Assembly (NCBI RefSeq): GCF_900637295.1 | Contig: NZ_LR134363.1 | Coordinates: forward strand, 2,232,001-2,296,000 | Direction: 5' to 3' | DNA length: 64,000 nucleotides | Origin: Actinomyces slackii | GTDB taxonomy: Bacteria > Actinomycetota > Actinomycetes > Actinomycetales > Actinomycetaceae | In this document: in pieces, positions 9,001 through 17,000 of the stretch | How the letters are laid out: each line of letters begins with the position of its first letter | Numbering within the stretch: position 1 is the stretch's first letter | Position numbers and translations under genes: made by a program | Notes under the pieces: generated by a model | What the model saw: only the letters and a program-made list of their open reading frames with translations | What the model was told of the DNA's origin: nothing | The model's database searches: none

Positions 9001-11011
9001 CGGAACGGTCCCAATGGCCACCGAGGTCGGACAGCGTCTCTTCGGATCGCTTCTCGCCGCTGGACGACCCTGGGTGGGCGTCCTGAATGGTCATCGCGAG
9101 CGCGTCACCGAAGTCATGGGCCTGTCTGGCTGCGCGGTCGAGACGGACGACGCGGCGGCGCCCTCCCATCGCGACGTAGAGGGCCGCTTGGTCGACATCT
9201 GTGCGGACATCCTCAAGTACCCGCCCAGCGAGATCGATCCGACCGAGGACATCCACGACTACGGCCTCGATTCCATCGGGCTGATGACGCTGATGAACCG
9301 CGTGGAGGAGGCCTTCTCGACCACGGTCGCCCCGGGCGAGTTCTCACAGCTCACGACTCTGGCCATGATGGCCCGCCACCTGGAGGACCGGGGGGTTGGT
9401 CGCCCTGTGGTGCCCGATCGACCCTCGGTAGCCCCACAGCCGTCGGTGGACCAGGGGAGGGACGTCGCGCAGGCCCCAGAGATTCCCCACGACGTTGACC
9501 GGGTAGCAGTCATCGGCATGGCCGCGCGATTGCCGGGATCCCGGACGGTCGAGGAGTACTGGCGTCACTTGCAGTCGGGGGACTGTCTGGTGCGCCAGAT
9601 GCCCCGAGATCGTTTCGACGTGAACCAGCTCTACAGTGCCGACCGGTCCGCGGCGGGTCGCACGTACTCCAAGCACGGTGGCTTCCTCGACGATGACATC
9701 TTCGCCTTCGACCCGGACTGGTTCGGAATCGGTGAGGAGGACGCCATGGTCATGGATCCCCACCACCGGCTCGTGCTGGAGTTATCGGTGGAATTGCTGC
9801 ATGAAGCCGGGTACCGGCCCGAGGAGTTTGCTGGCTCGAAGACCGGCGTCTACCTGGGGGGCGGCGAGAGCAACTACCTCAAGGGCCAGCTCTCGCAACT
9901 GTCCAGTGCGATGATGCGGCGCGCTGTGGTCAACACGATCCCGAACATGGCCGCTGCTCGAGTTTCGGACTTCCTAGACCTCAGGGGTCCGTCGCAGATG
10001 ATCGACACTGCCTGCTCGTCGGCGCTGGTGGCACTCCACCAGGCGTGTGCCGGCCTGCGGGCGGGGGACTGCAACACCGCGATCGTGGGCGGCGTCGAGC
10101 TTCTGACCGACGGGCAGGTGCACATCGGCTTCAGCAAGGCGGGCGCCCTGGCTGCGGACGGTGTCTGCCGCGTCTTCGACGCGGACGCTGACGGGATGGT
10201 GCCCGGTGAGGGGGCTGGTCTGGTGCTTCTCAAACCCTACCGGGCGGCCATCAGGGATGGGGACACCATCCACGCAGTCATCCTGGGCAGTGCCGTGAAC
10301 AACGACGGTCACACCATCGGGCTGACGGTCCCCGACCCCCACGGCCAGCAGGACGTCGTGGCGAGTGCGCTTGCCGCGGCTGGCGTCCGGGCCAGCGACA
10401 TCTCGTACCTGGAGGCCCATGGGGCCGGGACCTCGCTCGGCGATCCGATTGAGATCCAGGCCGCCTCACGTGTCTTCATCGCGGACGGCGCGGAGCGTCA
10501 ACAGTGCGGTGTGGGGTCGGTGAAGTCGAACATCGGCCACTTGCTAAGGGCAGCTGGGATTGCCGGCCTCATCAAGGTGATCCTTGCTCTTCGACATGGG
10601 CATATCCCCCCTACCCTCAACTGTCCGAATCCGCACCCCCGATTCCGCTTCTCGGAGTCGCCCTTCTATCCGGTCAGCGAACTGGTGCTGTGGCCAGGGG
10701 ATGCCGCCCATCCGCGTCGAGCGGGAGTGTCGGCCTTCGGGTTCGGGGGCACCAACGCCCACGTCGTGCTTGAGGCGGCCGACCCGGATCTTCCGACCCG
10801 TCAGCCGTTGGCGCCCCCTCGCTTCAACCGGAGGCACCTCAAGGTGGGTGACCCCATCGGCGTGGCCAACCCATCGGACCTGGCGGTGGGTGACCTCGAG
10901 GCGGTGCTCGACAAGATCGAAGCCGGCCAGCTGTCCCCGGAGGCGGCCGCAGTGTTGTTGGAAGCGAATCCCGCGTCCGCAGAACCATGGGAGAGGAATC
11001 CGCGAGCATGA
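2..11011 (+). CDS. Trans-AT type I polyketide synthase, first visible subunit (5' end outside window)
   Basis: Multimodular polyketide synthase; the frame is open to the window edge and the first residues lie inside a ketoreductase, so the GTG at 14 is not the true start. Domains, numbered from 14: KR about 42-215; ACP (GFDS, Ser329); KS1 about 430-860 (Cys598 in DTACSAS, SHGTGT, NVGHLE); KR about 1230-1440 (FSS...Y...N intact); ACP (GMDS, about 1556); KS2 about 1650-2085 (DTACAAS); carrier-like domain without Ser about 2135-2200; DH about 2350-2620 (HxxxGxxxxP and DxxxQ present); KR about 2798-3010; ACP (GLDS, about 3085); KS3 about 3160-3590 (DTACSSA, HGAGT, NIGHL); then a 75-residue tail, probably for docking. 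No AT between any KS and its next domain: each KS is followed by the usual trans-AT linker ending in an LPTYPF motif. All KRs carry the LxD form expected of B-type (D-hydroxy) KRs. The gene overlaps the next by ATGA. Confidence 0.95.
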   Translation, partial: ELALVKDTLGVEESRWSGNGRCSPRLTEIPLTLNRRTPPLVPGGVYVITGGTGGVGRHVTEWVTRAGGLAVVVSRSGAPTDWLSTFGGAVTSVVADLGDRDGVARALAKARELGPVRGVIHAAGVLHDSLVWEKSAADITEVVTTKACAGLWLDEATADDPLDFFVAFSAVAGLRGNLGQSDYAYANRVLDALIQWRADHSGHPGASLSIAWPLWADGGMRPGPAAEQYMRRTGGLSSLETGEGLAVLGSLLDAAPNPTTAILKGDRRKISDRFMEPPGENAPKRPTAVRSAGSATIAESVEHDVARAIVTTMRVPLDQIDRSSEFVEFGFDSITFTELASWLNERWALELLPSVFYDHATVGSFVDFVGGCFGDEIADHRGWRGVEPVHAVQTNDLVQTNDLVHTNGETFAQPVPAALDVACPSASEAAAADEPIAVVGLAGRFPGGDIESFWESLRSRRVLTSEVPAWRWDWRAWHGATGSGHRTDVRFGGFIEGIENFDCQFFGISPAEADLMDPQQRLFLEVVWSAVEDSGHRISELAGTNTSLFVGVGGSDYAELLRADGVGMMAHAATGSAHSVLANRVSYLFDLRGVSEPIDTACSASLVAIHRAVQALRNRDSDVAIAGGVNVLCSPTGFVAFSEAGMLSPDGLCKAFDEHADGYVRGEGVGAVVLKRLSQARADHDHIYGLVVGTAVGHGGRGVSLTAPSARSQSEVIDAAWRNAGVPITTADYIESHGTGTRLGDPVEIEGLDHAFRQHDHDFSKHCAIGSVKANVGHLETAAGIASLAKVLLSLRDDTIAPHPTLETVSPLLRLDSTVFTIPTRPQPWPLHEDGTPRRAGISSFGYGGVNAHIVVEEPPTRVATRTSSHAEVVTLSAKDADRLRRYAQSVREHIAAHPELSLTDLARTLQEGREPMPERLAIVASDLEQVGTALDSFLADDLVPGVHRGTVGREDSLAKRLSASGSSTALVDHLVASGAWDDLASCWTHGLDVDWADAQLDHDFQRVSLPTYPFAAERHWLPGPLAVPPCEEQPAVSWLRPVWRPAAGGRIAVKGDVLVVIGGEEWPVEADQWRTVVRIPGNGPHGTESIPSSGTIDVLDLSALDGTHPAEEPDPVDTLVQLSAFFVSLSGRRDLSELRFVRTHARCGGGADPANAAIAAFLRSFAQEEPKFHARTVEVSDDWQIADLLEEFGERDGFEVRWDGQRRSTRCLVQDSSVASSGSGPNAATFRRGGVYVITGGGRGLGAHVARHVAETPQAHLVLMARSSLPEDGLLDSIRALGATVEYASCDVREASAVTALMEEVIARHGRIDGVIHCAGTLRDGFVRNLDRANIEAVLGPKAEGTRNIDLATRGAGREFLLLFSSSVGVVGNAGQSNYAYANAFLAHYAQQRRAEGDRTVRVVHWPLWAGGDMGVDAARMQDLARLGGERLPVAAGLGALTGALISDEPELLCAYGTPTLYATLVDLFDSPDRAWAQRDTPSVGVGGTSTPPLPIESPAPDPRSDPPANSGAIAAGVGPAESASDTAERLLRAILSQEMRLAPENIAPGIPLAELGMDSMVVRGLNRGLMQALGQVPSTLAYEHPTLAQMVDYLVRFHGDALGALARERPAPGQEGTAPAKKCVSSSADDDVPRPEVLAGRPLLPDPARARSDDIAVIGMDGRYPGADDLDEFWDLLVAGRSAIREVPLDRWDAHALLDENPENTRGGRSYGRWGGFLDGVERFDPKFFGISPRDAETLDPQERLFLETSWHTFEAAGYPPSRLRTSRDEVGVFAGVTTYTNQMWAPEQWAAESGVNPQSASWSLANRVSFIMDLRGPSMTVDTACAASLSAVHLACEALRNGSCRMALAGGVNLYMHPAKYITLAQARMLSPTGCCSSFGQDADGFVPGEGVGAVLLKPLADALEDGDNVVAVIKGTATNHGGRTNGYTVPNPAAQSNVIRAALETGGVDPGSIGCVEAHGTGTVLGDPIELAALKNVVGAPAGNLGAVSLGSVKSNIGHLEGAAGIAGLTKAILELRHQTLVPTLNCTPVNPRLDFDDTRIELQTAASEWQAPTSMVAGELVEGPRRAGISSFGAGGTNVHVVVEEFTSDAPRDCAGPQIVVLSARTPERLSRYCAALADHLRARRGTLSAREDDNRLGRLVTAAARVLGVSEDAIDPEATLGEQGLDIVGLTTLLTDVGAPRCGSLPDISLDSSLLELVDVADLGGRHRSDLRLIDVAHTLRVGREPMDERIGFVVSTLAELLTELDAAANRENAWSTRPTQRRGDRPDEADVELAIDQEDWAELARLWVMGATIDWERVPLGQGARTVELPTYPFEHVDCRFPRSRTGVVHQSDAAVSAVHDAHEDRRLAPLLGTNTSSLTDTRFTTVLRSDEPHLADHVVLGDPTLPGAAVLEMARAGGTLASGEPVRAISDVLWARPIQATDRTTSVDLSLTASDHTIRFAVTGHGADQATEYCQGRIHVSRQPEDMGERVDPDALLHRMHRTLPAEDCYRSLDDAGLHYGPTFRGLREIHCGSQMALSRWKIPSGGGTGNDTLDPSIIDAAFQTVLGLSDPDDVGDVWVPFALSRLTWSGKLPGSGWVQVVRCPDARVRKVDIVVTDDGGNPVVRIDGLMLRQFAIAAPVVPDHAPGNPASQGEVGHVVFGPDWRKKPASGVAQVGPSETRTLLVDASPPLERLVLESGVAYQNVDATGAYHALRNAVADRRIQRLVMVHDGASANVRALAAMARTVRAEQPRLRASAVQVGDGVAPDALLNEIRGGADDAEVRLQESDREVLGWAGFILDESTDFRARHDASYLITGGLGVLGRRFAEFLAARGAGCVVLTGRRALDPQAAAWLDSLECAAEYRALDVSDRASVRELVQMLRGSERPPLRGILHAAGVLRDGLLAIKDSGAWDEVCAPKVTGTVVLDEETADMDLDWFGCFSSLAGAVGNPGQCEYAYANRFMDAYISDRERLRASGQRSGRSLSIGWPLWSDGGMGLDDEAIARLERTVGTVPMATEVGQRLFGSLLAAGRPWVGVLNGHRERVTEVMGLSGCAVETDDAAAPSHRDVEGRLVDICADILKYPPSEIDPTEDIHDYGLDSIGLMTLMNRVEEAFSTTVAPGEFSQLTTLAMMARHLEDRGVGRPVVPDRPSVAPQPSVDQGRDVAQAPEIPHDVDRVAVIGMAARLPGSRTVEEYWRHLQSGDCLVRQMPRDRFDVNQLYSADRSAAGRTYSKHGGFLDDDIFAFDPDWFGIGEEDAMVMDPHHRLVLELSVELLHEAGYRPEEFAGSKTGVYLGGGESNYLKGQLSQLSSAMMRRAVVNTIPNMAAARVSDFLDLRGPSQMIDTACSSALVALHQACAGLRAGDCNTAIVGGVELLTDGQVHIGFSKAGALAADGVCRVFDADADGMVPGEGAGLVLLKPYRAAIRDGDTIHAVILGSAVNNDGHTIGLTVPDPHGQQDVVASALAAAGVRASDISYLEAHGAGTSLGDPIEIQAASRVFIADGAERQQCGVGSVKSNIGHLLRAAGIAGLIKVILALRHGHIPPTLNCPNPHPRFRFSESPFYPVSELVLWPGDAAHPRRAGVSAFGFGGTNAHVVLEAADPDLPTRQPLAPPRFNRRHLKVGDPIGVANPSDLAVGDLEAVLDKIEAGQLSPEAAAVLLEANPASAEPWERNPRA
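1175..1224 (+). repeat. In-frame 18-bp tandem repeat in an ACP-KS linker
   Basis: Two exact 18-bp units (1175-1192 and 1193-1210) are followed by a diverged 14-bp partial unit. They encode VQTNDL-VQTNDL-VHTNG in the flexible linker between the first ACP and KS1. The repeat keeps frame, so copy number could vary without breaking the enzyme. Confidence 0.85.
6415..6640 (+). other. Pseudo-ACP inside the KS2 post-KS linker (GLDI instead of GLDS)
   Basis: Within the first PKS gene, the segment after KS2 reads like a carrier protein: a first helix (RLVTAAARVLGV), then EDAIDPEATLGEQGLDIVGL. The serine that should carry phosphopantetheine is Ile, coded by the rare ATA. It lies in the linker before the LPTYPF motif, not in the normal ACP position, and the module has its own intact ACP downstream. 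It may be a structural element rather than a carrier. Confidence 0.7.
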
Positions 11012-14000
11012 GCGATACTCCGGACAACCGTCAGTCCGACCCTGCCGAGCCCCGCCACGAGCACTCGATCACGGTGGCCTTGGAGATGTTCGCCCGCGGG
11101 CAGCTGACCAGGGACCAGGTGGGGGAGCTGGTGAGGAGTGGGAGCCGTCCCCGGGGGGAGTCTGTTCAGCGGCGATGGGTTCATGATGAACCGTACTTGG
11201 CCGCACACGTCGTCCAGGGGCAGCAGGTGCTGCTGGGCACCACGCTTTACTCCATGGCGGCCCAGTTTGCGTCCGAGGAATTCGGTGTGCGCAATCTCGT
11301 GCTTGTCGAGCCCGTCGTGGTTCCCCCAGGGACGAGCGTGGACGTGGTCGTCCAGCGCGACGACGCGAATGTGAGCAAGCTGGTCGGTCGCTTCTCGATC
11401 AGCGGGGGAGCGCAGCGCGTGACCATGACGGCTGAGTTGGGGGACATGGATGACGGTGGTTGCGTAACGGAGCCGATGGTGATCGATACGTTCACGGGGA
11501 CGTCCGACCGAACGCTGTCCCCAGACGAGATCCGGGCAGTCCCGCTGCTGTCTCGCGCCCCGGTTCTCGACTGCGTCAGCCGGGTCTGGATCCGAGGGGA
11601 CGAGGCCTTGGGGCGGCTGCAACTGCGCCCCGAAGCCATCACGGCGGAGGGGGAGCTCGCGGTCCACCCTGCACTCCTCGACGGTGGTTTCGTAGTCGGT
11701 GGCACGCTCGTTGATCCCGCCGTCCTGACGCCATCGGATGGGTCGACCTGGGTGACCATGGCGGTGCGGGCCATGCGGGGAACGGGAAGCACCCTTCCGA
11801 ACGCCTGCTGGTGCCGCGCCAGCTCCGTGCGGGTGACGGACCAGTTGATCACCATGGATCTTCGCTTCCATGACGACGAGGGACGGTGCGTCCTCGAGGT
11901 TGACGGCATGACGCTGCGCCGCATCGGCGGTGCGCTGGCGTCGGCGCAGCCCACCGAGGCGACTGGGGCGGCCCCCGAGCCGCCCTCCAGGGCGTCGGAT
12001 GCGTCGGACGCGACCGTGCATCGCTACGTGACCGGACTCGTGCAACGGACGCTCGGCACGGGCGAGGTTCTGGACGACCAAGTCAGTTTCATGGAGTTGG
12101 GGGCGGACTCCGCCCAGATGATTGCCATGACGGGTGTTCTCGAGGACGACCTGGGTCTCGAGTTGTACCCCACCTTGTTCTTCGAGTATCCCACCATCGC
12201 AGAACTCAGCGCCGCCCTGGTGGCCCAGCACGGAGAGGCCCTATCCGCTCGTCTCGGAGCCTCAATGGACGCGACCCGCGACGAGCCGGCTCCGGCTCCG
12301 TCGGGGCCCGTCCCGGCCGTCGTGCCCGAGAGCAACAGGGACATTGCGATCGTCGGGATGGATGGACGCTTCCCCGGTTCGCCCGACTTGTGGACCTTCT
12401 GGGAGCACCTGCGTGCCAGCGACGACCTGATCACTGAGGTCCCGGCCGAACGGTGGAACTGGCGCGATTGGTACAGCCCCGAGCCGGGGGCCCCGAACCG
12501 GTCCCGGTCGCGATGGGGCGGCTTCATCGAGGTGGACAAGTTCGACGCGGGGTTCTTCGGAGTCGCGCCTCGCGAGGCGTTGTGGCTGGACCCGCAGTTG
12601 CGTGTCCTCCTGGAAGTCGTCCATGGCACCCTTCAGGACGCCGGATGCGCCGACCTGTTGCGGGGGACCACCACCGGTTTCTACCTTGGGGTCGCCTTCC
12701 ACGAGTACTGGGACGAGATCCTCAGATCGGGCGTGGAGTTCACGGACTACCAAGCGGTGTCGTGTGTGCCGTCGGCGCTGTCGGGGCGTCTGTCGTACAT
12801 CTTCGACTTCCGGGGGCCAAGCGTCCCGGTCGACAACGCGTGTGCCTCTTCCCTGACCGCCTTGCATCTCGCGGTGGCCTCCCTCCGCGCCGGAGAGTGT
12901 CGACAGGCGGTGGTGGCGGGGACGAACCTGCTCATTAGCCCCCTGCACTACGTGTACACCAGCAGGGTCGGGGCACTGTCACCGACGGGCCGTTGCCGTT
13001 CCTTCGACGCCGCCGCCGACGGCTACGTCCCCGGCGAGGGGGTCGCCTCAGTCCTGCTCAAGCCCCTCGATCTGGCGCTCGCGGACGGTGACAGGATCCA
13101 TGCGGTGATCAAGGGGACGGCCACGAATCACAACGGAAGGGCGAACAGTCCGACTGCACCGTCCCCGGAAACCCAGGTGGCCGTGCTCCGCGAAGCGTGG
13201 GCCGATGCCGGTGTCGACCCGAGCACTCTCGGGTATGTCGAGGCGCACGGGACGGGAACCCTCCTAGGGGACCCCATCGAGACCAAGTCGCTCGTGACGG
13301 CACGCCGCGAGGTCGCAGGCGAAGACTCATCATTCGACTGTGTGATCGGCTCGGTCAAGTCGCATGTCGGTCACCTCGAGGCGTGCGCGGGCCTCGCCGG
13401 GCTGATCAAGGTGATCCTCTCTATGCAACACGGTGAGATTCCTGCCATGCCGAACCATTCGACGCGGAACCCCTATCTCGAGATCGAGGGCTCTGGTCTC
13501 CGGATCAACGATCATCTGGAGGAGTGGCCGCGTCGGACCGGCACGCCTCGACGCGCGGGAGTCAGTTCTTTCGGCATGTCGGGCAGCAACACGCACATCG
13601 TTGTGGAGGAGTACAGCCATCCCGGAGAGGTCGATCGGGCGGGAGTCCACATCCTGCCGCTCTCCGCCAGGACCGAGCCGCAGCTGCGCGAGATGGCTGG
13701 TCTCTTGGCCGGTCACCTGGCCAAGCGGCGGTCGACGGTTTCCGACACCGCCCACACCCTCCAAACGGGTCGGGCGACCATGACGTCGAGGGCGGCGTTC
13801 GTGGTCGTGGACGCCAACGATGCGGTGACGCAACTCGAGACCTTTGCACGCGGCGGTCAGTTTCCTGCCCACGCGGCCGGGTCCGACCCGAGGCACAATG
13901 CGGCGCGTCGGTTTGAGGAGGGGGAGCCCGTCGAATGGAACGCCCTGGGCCCCTCCGGCGGGGTCACCAGCCTGCCCCCCTACCCGTTCGCTCGTGATCG

Positions 14001-17000
14001 TTACTGGTTCACAGATGTCCTGGGGGACTCGACGCGGTCGGCCACAGCCACGTCCCGCGCCAGCGTCGTTCGTGAGGACGACGAGGTCCACTACCGCATC
14101 CATCTGACGCGCCAAGACTTCGTCGTGCGTGACCATGTGGTCAAGGGAGACAACGTCGTTCCGGGCGCGGTACACCTGGACCTTGCGCTGCGCGCCAGCG
14201 AGGCCGGCTTCCCCGAGCTGCGGGCCGACACCATATCGGACGTGACCTGGGCGGCGCCGATCATGGCATCCGAGGGTGCTGAGGTACACGTGGTCGTCCG
14301 CAAGGAGTCGGACACCCGTGCCTCGTTCACCATCGGATGCCTCGAAGGAGACAACGAGAAGGTGTGTTCGAGTGGGCGTCTCGAGTATGGCTCAGGGCGC
14401 GGGACGCAGGAATTTCTCGACGTCTCGTCGATCATACAGCACTGCCCCGACCTCCGACTTGGTGAGGAATGCTACGACGAGTTCAGCCGGACCGGACTGG
14501 CCTATGGCCCATCGTTCCGCTCGATCACCCGTCTCTACCGTGGTGATGGTCAGGCCTTGGCCCGTCTCGAACTCTCCGATGACCTTCGTGACAGCGTGCA
14601 TGACTGGCCGCTCCACCCATCCTTGCTGGACGCCGCACTGCAGACGATCAGCGGTGTGGTGGTCGGTTCGGAAGCGCCGGTCAAGGAGACCGTGCGTCCG
14701 CTCTACCTACCGTTCCGGATCGGCCGGATCGAGCGGTACGCAGCGTTGGACGACCGGATGTGGGTGCGCGCCCAGCGGTCCACGTCCGCCGCCCGCTCCG
14801 ATCAGATTCGGTTCGACCTCGACATCGCGGACGACCAAGGTCGCGTCCTCTTGGTCGTTCGGGACTTCGAGCTGAGGTGGGTGGGCCTTGGAGTCGTGGG
14901 GTTGGTCGAGGACTGGGTGGACTGCGCCAGCCCTGTCGCAGGGCACTTGGCGGGGCAGACGGTCCTCGTCGTCGGCGAGGGGCGCCAGGACGAGGTGGTG
15001 CGGCGGGTGACCAGCGCCGGGGGCGAGGTGGCGCAGGTCGTGCTCCCGGACGCGGCTGCTGACGCCTACGCCGCTTCAGCTCGAGCATCGCGGGAGCCAG
15101 ACTTGGTGCTGTGGATGGGTGGATCCAACCGCCGTTGCGTGATGGATCTGACCGCGTTGGTTGGCGCCGTTTACAGGGCCGCCGGCACGCTCAGACTCGT
15201 GTTCCTGGGTGCGCAGGAGCAGTCCATCATGAGCATGTGGGACAAGCCCGTCGGCGCCTGGGCGCACAGTGTCGCGCTGGAATGGTCGGGCTTCTCCGCT
15301 CGAGTGGTCATGGCGACCGATCCGGTCGCGGCATTGGCTGGGGAACTGGCCGCCGCGGTGACCACGTCCGGCATCCAGGAAGTTCGTATGGGCCCCGAGG
15401 GGTGCCGATCACCGAGGATTCGCGAGATTCCGCTTGATTGGACGCTCCACGAGACTCCGATCCAGGCTGGGAAGGTGTATTTGGTCTCCGGTGGAACAGG
15501 TGGCATCGGTCGGCACCTTGTCGACTGGATTGTCGCCGCCGGTGGGCACGCCGTGGTTCTCTCGCGCTCTGGTGCCTCCCCCGAATGGCTGGCCCGGTTC
15601 GCTGGGCCGGTGACCTCGATCAAGGTCGACGTCACGGATCACGGTGCCTTGGCCGAGGCCCTCGCGCACGCCCGGACCCTGGGGCCAATCCGAGGAGTGT
15701 TGCACGCGGCGGGCGTCCTGAACGACTCGCTGACCTGGGAGAAGTCGCCTGGGGATGTCGAGGACGTGGTCGCCGCCAAAGCGGTTGGGGCGGTCTGCCT
15801 CGACGAACTGACGTCCGACGATCCTCTGGACTTCTTCGTGGTGTTCTCGTCAGTGGCGGGGCTCAGGGGCAACCTTGGTCAGTCGGACTACGCATATGCC
15901 AACCGGGCCGTCGACGAGCTCATGGTCTGGCGGTCGCGGCACGCGGACCGCCCCGGAACCTCATTATCGATCGAGTGGCCGCTGTGGAAGGACGGCGGAA
16001 TGCGGGTCGACCCTGCCACTGAGCGATTCATGCGCCAGACTGGTGGTCTGAACCCGCTGGGAACCGGGGAGGGCCTCACCATCCTCGCCAACCTCATCCA
16101 CGACGCGCCTCACCCGGTGATCTCGATCGTCAAGGGAGATCACTCCAAGATCGCCGGACGGTTCTTCGCCGACCAGACCGCCAGATTGCCGGACGGGGAC
16201 GTCCGAACCCAGGACGGACTCGGCGGCACGGTTCGGAAGGGCCACCCTGCCGACCGACCGGGCAACGTCGATCAGGTGGCGCAGCCGGCGCACGACGCGG
16301 AGACGGACCGCGTCAGGTACCTGCTGGGAAGCGACCTCGCGCGCGGTGTGGCCACCACCCTGGGTCTGGCGGACCAAGACGTCGACCTGAGGGCAGAACT
16401 GGTCGAGTTCGGCTTCGATTCGATCACGTTCACCGAGTTGGCCTCCTGGCTCAATAACCTGTGGGGCCTTGAGCTGCTGCCGTCGGTCTTTTACGACCAC
16501 ACCACGCTGAGATCGCTCGTGGACTTCGTCGCGGACGAGTTCGGCAGTGAGGTCGCGATGCAGCGCGGCTGGGCTGTCTCCGTCCCCGAGACGCCTGGGA
16601 CCAAGCCGGACGCTCCCAGCGTGCCTGCCGAGCCCACGGACCCGGACCCTGCTGAGAAGGGTTCACAGCGGACGTCGGATCGCGATGATGCACACCCATT
16701 GGCCATCGCTACCCCGCAGGTGGCGGCCACGATTCGGACCAACGAGAGTGACGATGCCCCCGAACCCATCGCGATCGTGGGTATGGCTGGTCTCTTCCCG
16801 GGCGGGAACACCGAGGAGTTCTGGCGACGCGTACGCGCTGGTGAGGTCATGACCGGAGAGGTGCCAGCGTGGCGTTGGGACTGGCGCGAATGGCAGGGCT
16901 CCGGCGACGACGAAGCCAATGGTGTGAGGTTCGGTGGCTTCGCGCCGGGGATCGAGAACTTCGACTGCCAGTTCTTTGGGGTCTCGCCGGGTGAGGCCGA

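Noticed and set aside
9496-10780. KS3 as a non-elongating KS0
   Set aside because: Cys in DTACSSA, His in EAHGAGT and His in NIGHL are all present; only the first Thr of HGTGT is changed.
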